64,000 nucleotides of DNA from Ministeria vibrans ATCC 50519. Its lineage: Eukaryota > Opisthokonta > Filasterea. The notes under the pieces are model-generated. The model saw only the letters and a list, made by a program, of their open reading frames with translations. It was not told where the DNA came from and did no database searches. The stretch is from contig CALSCP010002792.1 of assembly GCA_943704425.1 (NCBI GenBank), positions 53,627-117,626 of the forward strand. The letters are read 5' to 3'. Within the stretch, counting starts at the first letter, position 1; each line of letters begins with the position of its first letter. A program made the position numbers and the translations under genes. This document shows positions 49,001 through 62,443 of the stretch, piece by piece.

Positions 49001-50624
49001 GTCGCGCCCGCTCTTGTGGATTTTTTTGATGCGAACCAAGTGGTATCGATTGCTGTGTGAGAAGCAAGAGAGAGAGCGCGCTCGTTGCGACAACGAGGTC
49101 AAGCGACTGCAGAGTTGGATTTCTGTTGCAGACCCTGAAAAAGTATCGCCGCGAATTCAAGAGGCTTCTAATTTTATGGAGCGTGTGCGCGGGAGTAAGT
49201 GGCACTATGGAATTGTAGTGAGCTTGGGATTTGCTGTCTTTGTGATGTCATGCCTGTACTTCAACGTTTTGCTGACCCCTTATTTCCTCTTTCCGCTGCT
49301 CATTGCTGGATCACGGCACGCCATTTTTTTTGCTGCGTTTCTCAATCTTCTTGTCTGGTTTCTGTTCCTTTCGCCCTTTTTGCTGACGTTTGTATTCGAA
49401 CACTTTTTTGACATGAGCTCTGTCTGCGGCGGCCGTGAGTCGCTGGAGTGGGTTCGCAATACTGATACAAGCGGGTGCTATATGGCCCCAAACGCGGGTG
49501 CATTGTCGCTGTCAGGACTTTGGGTGTCGTACGACACGTCGTGCCAGAACATCCAGAACAACACGATGGTCTTTCAATGTTGCATGGATCGCTATAGCTG
49601 TCAACTAGAACTGAATGACGTTCATAGCATTGTTGCCTCCAGTCTCAACGCAACGGTTTTTTGCGGGGCAGCAGGTTCTCTCACCGGAACGGGGGTTCTC
49701 GATTTATATCTTGACGCGCTGTTGCTACTGTTGACTATAGTGCTGGCCTTTTGGTATGAGTTTATCCGGGTCCTGATTCGTAGCCCGTTTCCGAGGCTAA
49801 TGAATGGGAAAGTGCTGTTCTTTTTATCTCCCTTTTTGGGCTTTGTTGCGGCCATTTGCTCTCTGTCGAGTTCCCCAAGGAAAATCCAGTCGCGGCATGT
49901 CGACCATGTGCGCTTTCCCATCATCATTCTGTGCACTCTCTGTTGTGTTGCTGTGATCGCTGGCTCAATGCTGGTTGCTCAATGTGTCCTGGTGTTTGGA
50001 TTGCCTGTTATTACGAAGCCTCTTGCAGGTGTTCTCGGTGCGTCCGCTGCAGTGGGTGCCATTGCAATGCTTGTGATCACTGTTGCACCACTTGCCACAC
50101 TTGACCGCTCTTTTTTCAAAACCGGTGGAGTGTTTCTTCGTGCCCTGTGGCATACACAACGCCGTTGGCTGCTCTTTGTTGTGCTTGCGGCGATTGCGGC
50201 GTTGAGTTACGGTGGATTCCGCTGGCTCAGCGGCTCTGTTTCGTCGCTGCTTGATGTGCCCATTGTGCAAGCAGCACTTGCTCGCTTTGCCATCGCCTGT
50301 GCTCTACTAGGCAGTGTTGTGATGCTTGGGATTGGTGCCCTGCTGGGTTGGATTGCGAGTTGTTGCTCGAAGCGAAGAAAAGAGAGTATGTTTTATCGGG
50401 GTTCTCTTGCGCATCTTGGGCAAGCACTGCGATGCCCTTTCCTTGAAGATGCCGAGCGGGAAGTTTCTGCGTTCCTGTCACGCGATGGAGGCGCACTGTG
50501 TCTCACTGGAAAGGACATTGCACTTGTACGACAGTGGACTGTGCAGTACCGAGGGCGATCGGAGGCCATTGAATTCGGTTTGTTTTCGTTGCAGCAAAAA
50601 GTGTATCGAGCGTCGCTTTTGTAG
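46001..50624 (+). CDS. HEPN-NACHT ATPase with polytopic membrane C-terminus (NLR-like)
   Basis: Two exons, 46001-46812 and 46919-50624, join in phase 2 (GTGAGA donor, GTGCAG acceptor) to 1505 residues. Residues about 1-200 resemble the DZIP3/CXorf38-type HEPN domain. A Cys cluster (VCSDPCTC, CPNCKRP, SCGPCVSRH) is followed by QWLNIPLEVLRLF and the HEPN motif LRNKVAHM, where Arg164 and His169 form R-x4-H. NACHT follows: Walker A GDAGSGKS (about 316-323), Walker B CVFLLDSFDEMS (420-424), RERPLLLSLTCDF, and the NACHT C-terminal helix FWHRRLLEWFAAEHI. The region to about 1030 is helical and unassigned. From about 1032 on there are some eight to nine strongly hydrophobic helices, then a short cytosolic-type tail. 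HEPN domains are often RNases and NACHT proteins are nucleotide-controlled switches. A membrane-bound immune or stress sensor is inference. Confidence 0.85.
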
Positions 50625-50805
50625 ATATTGTAGTTATTAATAAGTAAAAAAAATAGAAAATCGAGAGCTGTACTTGCTGTCAAGACAAACCATTGTACAA
50701 AACAAAGAGCAGCACAATTCCCTAACGCCGTAGACTATATTTCATATGGTCCCTGCGATTCCATTTCGATCCCTCCCATCTTAATTGTATAATTTTTGGT
50801 AGTGT

Positions 50806-52881
50806 TTATGCGTCTGAAGAAAGCGGTGTGACAGTGATACGGATGGAGCCATCGGGCGAAGCAGTACCGATGGTCTTGTCGAACTTGGCAGCGGGCAAGC
50901 GACCGGCCATGGATGGAGCAAGAGACACAGAGTAGCGCTCGAGCAGCGCACGAGTCACAGTGCGGATGACAGTGCGTGCGTAGGTTGCACCGGTGCACAG
51001 GTGACGGCCAAAGCCAAACTATACAGGATCGCCAAGGGTGTGTGATGATTGATTCCATTCGGGATAGGGTGAGGGTTGTACATGTTCATAGGATTAGGGT
51101 TATCATTAAGATCAATCAATTAATGTCATATCACTCTCACTCAGTCTCTCTTTGTCTCTTACCTGAGTGTAATTATACTTCATATCAGAAATGCCATTGC
51201 GAAATCGCTCCGGATCAAACTTTTCCGGATCAGCAAACAATTTGGGGTCTTTGTGATTGACAATGGGTGAAACAACAACAAATGAGTTTGAGGGAACAGT
51301 TAGTGTTTTGCCGTTTGATTGGACTGAAAAGGATTGTAAGACTTTTCGCGGTGGAACCATCACGGTGAAATCTAAAAATAAGTTCATTTAGCGCATTGGA
51401 CTGTCAAGCAAAAAAGAGTGCTCGAAGAAAAAGACCAAAACTTACACAAACGAGAGATTTCCTGCATGCACATTCCTAAATAGAAAGACTGGTTTGCTCT
51501 GTCGAGCACCAAACGGTTTGAAGGGGAAGAGAGAGAGAGAGTCTGTTGGGCCTCAGAGCGGATGTGAAGAGCGTGATGGGATTCAGTGGGAAGGCTGAGT
51601 GTGCCAATGAGCCAAGCGAGTGTGTTTGCGGTGTTGTGCTGTATACAGAACGAAAATGAAAGAGAAGAGGGAGAGAGAACAAAGTGAAAAAGAGATTCGT
51701 GAGTTGGGATTGATTCCTTTTTTTTTTTAACGGTGATAGATAGTTTCTCACCTGAGCCCCAAACTGAACTGCAATCATACTGGTCAGAAGCAAATCGGCT
51801 GGAAGGGGCACTCCGTTGCATTTGGCACGCGTAAACCGTCCAATCATATCATCGTCTTCTTCGTCTTCCTCGCTCTATATTTATGCATAGAATCAAATAT
51901 AACCCTACGCCTAACCCTAACCCTAACTCGTACCGTTCCCTCCTTGCGCTTTTCAAGGAGTTCCCCCAACAGCTCACCCAACCGCGCACGTGCCCGCCCA
52001 CATCGTCGAATCTGTGGGGTCGGAACGTCCGGTAGCATCAACGCAATGGGGTTGGTTCCATTCTCCTCGATACTCTCCATCAACTCAACTACAACACACA
52101 AACATAAGTCACAAGTAAGTCGCCGTCTCTCTATCATTCTCCCTCTGTTAACGTTCCTCTCTCTCTCACTGTTAACGTTCCTCTCTCTCTCACTGTTAAC
52201 GTCTCTCTCTCTCTCTCTCTATCACTTTGTTTCTTTCTCCCTCCTCTCTCTCTTTATCACTTTGTTTCTCTCTAACTCTCTCTCTCTCCCTCTCTCTCTC
52301 TCGTACCAAACTCGTCAAGATACTTTGCATAACATTCGTTTCCGGCAAAGTTCCGAATGTTGATGGCGGCAACAAGACGTGAGACGCGCGCCATCAAGTC
52401 AATGTCGCTCTCCTTCTCCCACTCGGCAAAATGCTCCAGTGCAATCGCCTCGGCAACCTCCGTGTAGCGCTCCATCCCACGGTTCAGGCCCTGTGTCAGC
52501 GTCTTGCGCGCCGCCTCGACCATTTCGCTGCCGTACGTCTCCTCGGCGGGTATCCCAAAAATCGGCTTCATAAACTTCTCAACACCCTGAAAAAAGGCAT
52601 TAGGATCCTTTCTCTCACGCCCTCGTGTCTCCCACACACCTTCATGTAGTTCAGGGAGGTCTCTGGGGCGTGGAAGTAGTGCTGGTAGTACGCAGGATCG
52701 AGCAGGAAGGTCGCGTCAAAGAGCAGCAGATTGACAGTGAACACCGGACCGTAGCGATCCCGCATTTTCCGCAGAAACCCCACTGGATCAACGCCAAAGG
52801 CAACGGCCGGGAAGATCCAAGGCCACTGAAAGCCCACCTAGACACGAGAGTGTTTTCCAATGTGTTGAGTATTTATTCATT

Positions 52882-52977
<96 letters not shown>

Positions 52978-53067
52978 CACCTTCGGAGGGAGATTCGCGT
53001 CGCGCCGTTTGAAGATCTTTGCCAGCACGTAAAGTGCTGAAGCAGCACACGCAAGTTTCCAAAGCAT
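50806..53067 (-). CDS. Microsomal cytochrome P450, CYP51-like
   Basis: Eight exons (53067-52981, 52837-52640, 52586-52307, 52088-51934, 51874-51752, 51638-51446, 51371-51163, 51018-50806) join in phase to 485 residues. An N-terminal anchor (LWKLACAASALYVLAKIFKR) is followed by a CYP51-type start (FGVDPVGFLRKMRDRYGPVF). The I-helix is MIAVQFGAQHNTANTLAW, the K-helix ExxR is MQEISRLY, and the meander gives FDPERF. The heme loop FGFGRHLCTG has the Cys ligand. The SPIVN segment before FDPERF also favours CYP51, the sterol 14-demethylase. The I-helix AQHNT differs from the usual CYP51 GQHTS, so a different sterol or lipid substrate is possible. The gene sits 135 bp from TBP, divergently. Confidence 0.85.
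51898..51927. repeat. Interstitial telomere-like CCCTAA repeat
   Basis: AACCCTAcgcCTAACCCTAACCCTAAC: about three CCCTAA units in a P450 intron (51875-51933), a few bases from the splice donor. Confidence 0.7.
52130..52300. repeat. CT-rich dispersed intronic repeat
   Basis: Three GTTAACGT[TC]CTCTCTCTC units, then TATCACTTTGTTTCTTTCTC and TATCACTTTGTTTCTCTC copies, in P450 intron 52089-52306. Confidence 0.85.
52885..52974. repeat. (CT)n microsatellite
   Basis: About 45 CT units in the first P450 intron (52838-52980). Confidence 0.95.
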
Positions 53068-53202
53068 ATTAATGAAAAATATAATTGAGTATTCGTATTC
53101 TCAATGTCTATTGAGATCTTATTTACTTCTGACTTCATTATTTACTCTTATTTTGTGACAAACAATCTCCCCCCCCCCATCCCCCCATTGACTGACTCTG
53201 AC
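53068..53202. promoter_or_regulatory. Divergent promoter region P450 / TBP
   Basis: 135 bp between divergent starts, with a C-run (about 53169-53186) just upstream of TBP. An in-frame upstream ATG at 53104 exists but the conserved part begins well after 53203. Confidence 0.45.
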
Positions 53203-54425
53203 ATGTCAGACGAGGAGATCAACGACGAGGCTGGACCGTCCAACGAGGAGCACGTTCCCCTTGGCGAAGACGGTGCCTTAGTCGACCCCAGAACGCTCGC
53301 TGGAGGAATCGTCCCAACCCTCCAGTACGCTCACCCCACCGCTTGCATGCATTTTAGACGGCGGGCCACGCGCAAGCCGTTCGTTAGGCTCTCCTTACGC
53401 CTCTGCTCACCGAACATGGCTTTTTTTCCATCGTTGAATATCTCTCGACGAGCCCTGTGCCCTTCCTGGGCCGTTTGGCGCTTCGTCCGCGTCACCATAT
53501 GGATGATATTGCTTGAAGGACCTCATTGCGTACTTTGATGGCGCGCTCAAAGCATTATTGCACAGTGACAGAAGACAAAAACGAAAACCGTTTCCGTTTT
53601 TTTTTTGACGGATTTCGTTGGGCGCTCGTCGCCATCACACGCTGCAAAGACACCTCTGGTGACTTATGTTGACGTCCTGTGGCCGATTTGCCAGCAAATG
53701 CGCTGAGTGCGGATGTCTCACAATGACAAGACATAACTCGTTTGGTCTCTCTCTCTCTTTGACAGAAATGTGGTAGCTACAGTCTCACTCGGGTGCAAAC
53801 TCGACTTGAAGCGCATTGCAATGAATGCAAGAAATGCGGAATACAACCCAAAGGTAAACGACACCACGACAGAAGGACAGAAGGACAGCTAACGAGAGAC
53901 AATGCACTCCCTTGTAGAGATTTGCTGCTGTCATTATCCGATTACGCGAACCCAAAACGACCGCTCTGGTCTTCTCGTCAGGAAAGGTAGTCTGTACCGG
54001 TGCTAAAAGTGAACTTGCCGCAAAAAACGCCTCGAGAAAATTTGCGAAAATTATTGCAGTAAGAAAGTTTGGTGGGGGAGGGAGGGGGTTTTTGAAACGA
54101 AATGTTCACACTTCTTTATTCACTTAGAAACTGGGGTTTCCTGTGAAGTGGCGAGAATTCAAAATCCAAAATATTGTGGGATCGTGTGACGTCAAGTTTC
54201 CCATTCGATTGGAAGGCATGGTCTTGAAACACGGAACGTTTTGTCGCGTACGTAACACAAACTAATCGATTGACTGTCTGAAAGAGAGTGGACGCCAAAT
54301 ATTACGCCTCTCTTTGACCCACTCCCGCACTCTACTCACTCATCCAATCACTCCATTGTCTCTCTCTCTCTCTCACGCACTCTGATTTTGTGTCTCACTT
54401 TGAATCACTAATTTTGCATTATCAA

Positions 54426-54465
<40 letters not shown>

Positions 54466-54899
54466 TACTCTCATTCTCAATGCGAGTTCCATTCATCCCA
54501 ACATTCTTCCCCTACTCACTTTCGCTTACTCACTTTCGCTTACTCACTCTCTCGCGCTCACTCCCTCCGTTCACTCTACCTCTTTTCAGTATGAGCCTGA
54601 AATTTTCCCTGGTCTCGTCTACCGCATGATGGCTCCCAGAGTAGTGCTTCTTGTCTTTGTCTCAGGCAAAGTTGTTCTTACTGGCGCAAAGAAACGCGAA
54701 GAAATTTATGAAGCATTTCATAATATTTATCATGGTACAAAGACAACGACAACAACGGCACACACTTTTCACTCTTGTTTGAATATATTTCACCGCGCAC
54801 TCACTCACTCAATCTCACTTTGCTGATAATATGTACTTTGTCTTTGGTTTTTCCCCAGTGTTATGTGACAATAAGAAGACTGTGGCGGACGTGCGTTGA
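53203..54899 (+). CDS. TBP: TATA-binding protein (TBP)
   Basis: Six exons (53203-53324, 53766-53853, 53918-54058, 54128-54247, 54590-54734, 54859-54899) join in phase to 218 residues. A short acidic N-terminus leads to GGIVPTLQ, then the two TBP repeats. Repeat one: [59 protein letters not shown]. Repeat two: [60 protein letters not shown]. The Phe pairs that wedge into the TATA minor groove are present in both repeats. TBP nucleates pre-initiation complexes for RNA polymerases I, II and III. The C-terminal tail ([13 protein letters not shown]) is longer and unlike most TBPs. The N-terminus lacks a poly-Gln tract. The gene is intact. Confidence 0.96.
54427..54550. repeat. (CA)n and TTACTCACTTTCGC repeats in TBP intron
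   Basis: About 18 CA units near 54427-54462 and three copies of a 14 bp unit near 54511-54550 within intron 54248-54589. Confidence 0.85.
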
Positions 54900-55280
54900 C
54901 AAGGAAGAGGAATAGAGAGTGAGAGAGAGAGAGAGATTGAGAGAGAAGTGTTTGTGTGTTTGTGTGTGCCTTGCCTGTTTTACCTTCAAAATATCACTTT
55001 TTTGTATAGAATAAACGGATCCTTTGAGTCCTTCATCATAATTATTTTGTCAGCAATGTGATACGCAAGAAAGACGCGTCTGCCGATCAAACACCTTTAA
55101 GCAACACTGGTTGCAATGTGTATACTTGTGACTGTTACTGACAGAAAGTGCATACTCTTACACGCTATCAATTGTGCCCTAAATCTTCTCCCACTTTCTC
55201 TTTCAAAAAAGGGATAGCTTCGTTTCTTGTTTGAGTCATAGTTGTTATTCAATGTACAAGGAATGAATTCTGACTGACGG
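54900..55280. other. Intergenic TBP / R-SNARE, 380 bp
   Basis: Convergent gene ends with an AATAAA at about 55010 in the plus direction (TAGAATAAACGG). Nothing else recognisable. Confidence 0.5.
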
Positions 55281-56205
55281 TTACTTCTTTGCTTTCATCA
55301 CAAGTGGAACTAAAAAGAGACGGGTTAATACCACTTTGTTTCTTTCATCACTTGTTTCTTTATCCTCTCTATCACTTTGTTTCTTTTTTTTCTGTCTCTG
55401 TCTCTCTGTTTCTCTCTCGCTTTGCGAACCGATAATGAGCAGGAGTAAAATGACACCAATGAGAATGAAGAGAAGTCGCCATTTGCAGTGCTGCCACCAC
55501 ATTTTCTTGCGCAGGTCTCGTGAGCCGCGCATAAACATTTGTGCGCCATCTTTGAGTGTTTCTGAATGAAAAACGGATGTACATTGCGTGTCAGAACGAA
55601 TACAATACATACGCTAAACTATCTCGAGTCGTCGAGAGTTTGAGAGAATTTAAGAGAGAGAGAGAGAGTTTAAGAGAAAGAGAGGTTGAGAGAGAGAGAG
55701 AGAGAAAGAAAGTGATAGAGAGAGAGAGTGAGAGAGAGAGAAAGAAAGTGATAGAGAGAGAGTGAGAGAGAGAAAGAAAGTGATACAGACAGAAAGAGCG
55801 AATTTTTTCCATTTTCATGTTGAAGTTCACTTACCGGTCTTGTCTTCGAGTTCGTCCATTCTGTCACCTCTATCGATGACCCGCTCGACATTCGACTTCA
55901 TGATGCCGACGACTTCGTCCAGCTCGCTTCGGACGCGGTGCACTGAGTCGTTTGCGCTGCGTTGCTTCCGACGCGGATCCACGGGCGCTGCGGGCGTGGA
56001 GAAGTCCTCAGAGTCGCTGTCGCCATTGAGAAGGTTCGACTAATGCGTGTCCAACAATGCAAAGAGTGAGAGAGGACAGGAGAGAGAGACCAAAAGAAAC
56101 AAAAGGGGTAAAAAGCAATTTTGTTTTTCAAAATTTTTCAACACATCTCACCTGCTCCTCTCTCTTCGCGTCGCTCACATAGTTCTTAGAGAACTTGGGG
56201 GGCAT
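55281..56205 (-). CDS. R-SNARE (VAMP/synaptobrevin family)
   Basis: Exons 56205-56152, 56039-55835, 55561-55430 and 55309-55281 join in phase to 139 residues. The SNARE helix runs from VHRVRSELDEVVGIMKSNVE through RVIDRGDRMDELEDKTG, with the zero-layer Arg in NVERVIDRG. It is followed by MWWQHCKWRLLFILIG, a C-terminal membrane anchor and a short luminal end. R-SNAREs pair with Qa, Qb and Qc SNAREs to fuse vesicles. There is no longin domain, so it is a brevin type, such as VAMP1/2/3/8-like. The last intron uses a non-standard GTTCGC donor, chosen because it alone gives a clean membrane anchor and stop. Two introns carry the GA/CT dispersed repeat in opposite orientations. Confidence 0.85.
55320..55425. 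repeat. CT-rich dispersed intronic repeat
   Basis: Units ACCACTTTGTTTCTTTCATC, CACTTGTTTCTTTATC and TATCACTTTGTTTCTTTTTT in R-SNARE intron 55310-55429. Confidence 0.8.
55640..55800. repeat. GA-rich dispersed intronic repeat
   Basis: GAGAGA runs with three or more GAAAGAAAGTGATAGAGAG units in R-SNARE intron 55562-55834, opposite in orientation to the repeat in the gene's last intron. Confidence 0.85.
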
Positions 56206-56460
56206 TTTGCACCGTGACTTCAACAAATAATTCTAATTTTATATTTTTATTTTTTAATGTAGTATGTTTTCTTCAAGTAATTCGACATGACGTTTGACAT
56301 CCACCAGATGTCACCACAAAAATGATCTCTGCTACTATCATAATTAATTAGAATTGAGAGGCAATCAACAATTTTTCACATTTCACAAATACATTCACAA
56401 GTAATATACTTGCGCTCACTTTGAGAAAATGTTTGTAACAAGTTTATAACACACACCACT

Positions 56461-56733
56461 TCACTCTACATAATCAAGATCGGCCGGAATCTCAAACTGC
56501 TTGTTGAGCAATGATTCGTCCATGTTAAACTTGTTCTTCACCCAACTGCGAATGGAAAACACGTTGTCTACGAAAAAAAAAGGCGAACCCTGGTTAGTGT
56601 GCGCATGCGTAAACGCTATTGTACCTGTCCATCGATTGGCCGCCTCAGTCGACACCTTAGTGGAAGCACCTGCAAGCAACACCACCAACATCAGCAACAA
56701 CCGTATGTGGCTGAACATGCAATAAGCACACAC

Positions 56734-56764
<31 letters not shown>

Positions 56765-57706
56765 CACCAACGCCTCGTACGTTTCGCATCAATCACGTCC
56801 GGATCACATTCGCGGAACACCATCAGCTCCGAGTCAAGTTTCTATAATACCCACCAACGCGTCAAATCACAACGTATACAAAGCCCCTCTCTCCACCGTA
56901 CCGTTTTGGTTGCCTCCAGCTCGGCCGCAGTGCTCACGAGCTCCTCTCGATCATCCTAAACAGATAAAACGCAATATTGCATAAACACACACACACACAC
57001 ACACACACACACCACTCTCATACCGTCTCTTCGCGCCCATCTTTGGCCTCCTCAATGGACTCTTCCAGTTGCTTCATCTTCTTGTTCATTGTGTCTAGCT
57101 CCTCCTCCATCTCTCCCAGTTTTCTTTTACGCTGAAACCAACATCAGTGCCCAGTCAGTGCAAACAATTCCATTATTTCATTTCGTCGAACCACTTGTAA
57201 TCCTTTGCTGGGAAACGCCCAATAGTAGTTGGAGGTACCAATCTTCTCTGTGTCCACCATGTTGTCGTCAACGAGGCTCTGAAGCACATCTTTGACAGCC
57301 ATAGAAGCTTGAAAAAAAAAAAAAAAAAGGAAAGACCGTTACAAACTGACAAAAGACCTTGTCAAGGCACTTGCAGACGACCACGGTCATTTCCATGCTT
57401 ACTAATGCCTTTCTCCTTCGACGCCATACGCTCGACCTCCTTCAGATTGAAGAAATCCATCTACAATCGACGAGGCGTTATGGTTTTGTGTTTGGTGTGT
57501 TCCGACGCGCTCGAAACGCGTTTTGACGGATATGCTCAAAGGCAAAAACGAAACGTTTTCTTGCCGGGGGATTCGGGTCGTATTCAATATGCACCACATA
57601 CGCATGGAAAACGCGGTCAGAGCGGCCCAGAAAGTACCTTTTCGTAAAACATTTCCAACATTCGACGACGCTTCTCTTCAAGTGAAAGTCCCTTCTTCTT
57701 CGACAT
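56461..57706 (-). CDS. MND1: MND1 meiotic recombination protein
   Basis: Eight exons (57706-57638, 57460-57403, 57307-57195, 57131-57024, 56955-56902, 56841-56781, 56669-56625, 56567-56461) join in phase to 204 residues, against 205 in human. It begins [20 protein letters not shown]. The winged-helix region contains [20 protein letters not shown] and [21 protein letters not shown] coiled coil follows, then [27 protein letters not shown] and IPADLDYVE at the end. MND1 with HOP2 stimulates Dmc1/Rad51 strand invasion in meiosis. The gene is complete and conserved end to end, implying functional sex. Introns carry (CA)n runs without disturbing phase. Confidence 0.96.
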
Positions 57707-57978
57707 GCTGAGATTCTCCTTTACGTAAGCTAGAGTGTTGGAGAAACCAAAGAGCGAGTTTTGACTAAATTTATGAATGAATTCTGATTTCTATCAGAAA
57801 TTGCTGAGAAATTCACACTTCACACAAAAGAATTCTAGAAGAAGGTCAAGAAAATTAACTCGCATTGGAAATGATTGTAGTAGTCTCACAATCGATCAAA
57901 ACTTAAAACTAAAATATCTCTATTACACACATGAACATCAGCTGGCACAATAGCATTGCTGCTGGCCCTTGGGAGCCA

Positions 57979-60057
<2,079 letters not shown>

Positions 60058-60387
60058 GATGAGAAGATCAAAGACCGATGTAAAAGAGGCAGAAATAGAT
60101 GAAGGATTAAGATTGAGACTGATCACTGATAACAGTTGAGTAATGAAGTATGAACTAATGATAAATGAAATGACTCAAAACTCAAAGTCAAATGAATTAG
60201 TTGACGAAGTGCGAATTTTTCTTCTGATTCTTTGAAAGAATACCATACAGTATGTCAAAATATAGAGCTGAAAAGTTTGTTTACTCAGAGTAATCGATGT
60301 TTAAGCTATTAGCATTAGTACAGACCTTCTTGTCACTATCGTATTATGTACATTGAATTTCATTGGTATACAAAAATCAAAAGTGAA

Positions 60388-62145
60388 TCACTTTCGTCTG
60401 ATTTGTGGAGAGCGGGGAATCTGCAGCGGAGAGTTGTTTTGCACTGGTTCATCAGCCAGAGAACATACATACATTGCAGCGCCTGAAAATCACACAAACA
60501 CACACAAAAACAAAATTAGTTAACGTTTTGGCTCTTTACCCATTCTATTACCTTCGACACTCGATAGACAATAGCCGAGTGAGCCCAACAGAAAGCTGCG
60601 CTCCGTAAACGTGTCAATGTAAGATAGAATAGACATCATTTGCGGAACTTGAGCCATTGTCACTACACAAAACAGAAAAAACATATTTTGGAAGAATTAT
60701 ACGTTGATAACAACAATAAAATAATAATAATAATACTATAATAAATTTATGATTGTTGATGCTTTCTTGTTTTCGTACCAACATAGACAATAATGGACAT
60801 GAGATCGTCTGCGTTGAGTTGGCTTTCAAGCGGGGGCGCAGACACCACACTTGCCACGGGCGAGTCAGAGTGAGGCAATGACAAAGAAGAAGAGCCCATT
60901 TCGGAGTGGTGAAACTGCGCAAGATTCATTGTGGGATGGGAGGAGGAGACGGAACTGGCGACGGAGAGCGAGTCGGTGTGCAAGGGAACATCGAGGGAAG
61001 TTTCGCGGCAGATGCGCTGGACCATTTCGGCAATGGAAAGGAGTGCGTCGAGTGGCGACGCACTGAACTGAGTGTCGCGCAGGCAATCCACAGCCGCACT
61101 GAAATACGCGGGTCCCGAACCCTTGAGAAGTGACGAGTGCAGTCGAAAATGCGATGTAGGAAGTTTTGAGGTGCGCTGTGCGTTTTCACAAAACTGGCGA
61201 TCGCGTTGGGCCATTTCGGCAGTGCAAATATGTGCGAAACATTTGAAGTGAAGCTGGGCAAAAAACACGCGTGAGACCAACACACGCGCATTCTGGTGCG
61301 GATCCACAATGCCATACTCGTCCAAAATGCGGTCTGTGTGCTGTCCTAGAAACTGAACAATGTCGGGCCCGGAAATCTCCGCAAATGGGGTCTACATCAA
61401 CAAAAAGGAGTCCGTGAGTGTGGCGCCACGTTCGCAGTGCATCTTACCTGCAGCATTTTCATGTATGAGCTGAGGCGTCTTCCGTCGGCAGTGCGCCTGT
61501 CCAGCAAGAGCGACCGCATTCGGGCGTTGCGGGAGCCGTCCGGGTCGTCGGGATACGGATAGTCGTTGTCGCCGGGCGGAGTGTTTGGCGCGTCCGCAAG
61601 AATGGCCACAAAGCGCGCTTGGCGAGTGTGCAGCGACACCGGCTCAAGCACACGCTCGCGCAGGACGGCAAAGGAGGCGGACGCATGCTCGGCATGTCGT
61701 CTCAAGTGGCGTTGGTGCGCCATCAGCCACAGCACTGTCTCGTCGCTCTCGACAAATTGTGTGCACCCTTGCTGCGCCGAACGCGTCACCGCCTCGCCAT
61801 GAATCTCTTCCCATTCTTGAACCAAATTCTAAAGAGGGGACGCGGCAGCGGCAGACGCATGAGAGCGCAGTGAGGCGGAACAGAGTGCGATTTTCGTACC
61901 ACTTTGAGTCGTTCGATTCTTCGTCTCATTTTGATGTGCTCCAAACGGAAAAAGTGCTTGTCGCGGATGAGCGGGAGCAGCTCCCGTGCAGCCGTCTCGT
62001 CTACAATCCCCACCTCCCGCGCCGTCTCCTCCACAACTGCCTTCTCCTCCGCCTAAAAAAGAAACGTTGTTACGTTTTATTTTTCTCGAGTCAAAAGTTG
62101 GTTTACCACCAATTCGGCAAGTCGTCGTTTGATATCTTCCGACAT
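60388..62145 (-). CDS. VPS9-domain protein (probable Rab5-family GEF)
   Basis: Exons 62145-62107, 62052-61900, 61828-61448, 61391-60779, 60662-60552 and 60482-60388 join in phase to 463 residues. The N-terminal 200 residues are helical and charged, without a named domain. The VPS9 region is recognisable from SPLDALLSIAEMVQRICRE through LNADDLMSIIVYV, then VPQMMSILSYID and SLGYCLSSVEG, the conserved core and C-terminal helix. A Ser-rich insert of some 60 residues splits the domain between ICRE and LNADD. VPS9 domains catalyse GDP release from Rab5/Rab21-type GTPases on early endosomes. The catalytic Asp and Tyr positions are plausible (ADDLMSIIVYV). Last-exon frame was chosen by phase (SSVEG-AAMYVCS). 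Confidence 0.8.
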
Positions 62146-62443
62146 CGCCCGATGATGACTTGGAGAACAGGCGAGTGGGTTGACTCAAGTCAGTCCAAAT
62201 AAAACAACAAATTGTTAATATAAAAATATTAATCATATTTTGTTATCTTTCTTTCGGATGACAGAGAATATTCAATACTGACCGATTAGTTGTCTCTTGA
62301 CTTTCTCTTATGCACCTTCTTTGACCAAACTCTGGTCTCACAGAGGCAGCAACAGGAATAACCCCCGACTGTGTTGTCACAGACTGATTGATACAATGGA
62401 TTTATTCAGGTTCACGGACGGGGATGGTACAGAACGACACATA

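Noticed and set aside
53793-53990. A zinc-finger-like frame (Cys-rich) at 53793-53990
   Set aside because: It is a shifted reading of TBP exons 2 and 3, which in the correct frame match TBP perfectly.
13110-55800. Transposons carrying the dispersed CT/GA repeat
   Set aside because: No terminal inverted repeats, target-site duplications or transposase are visible around any copy, so I call it only a dispersed repeat.
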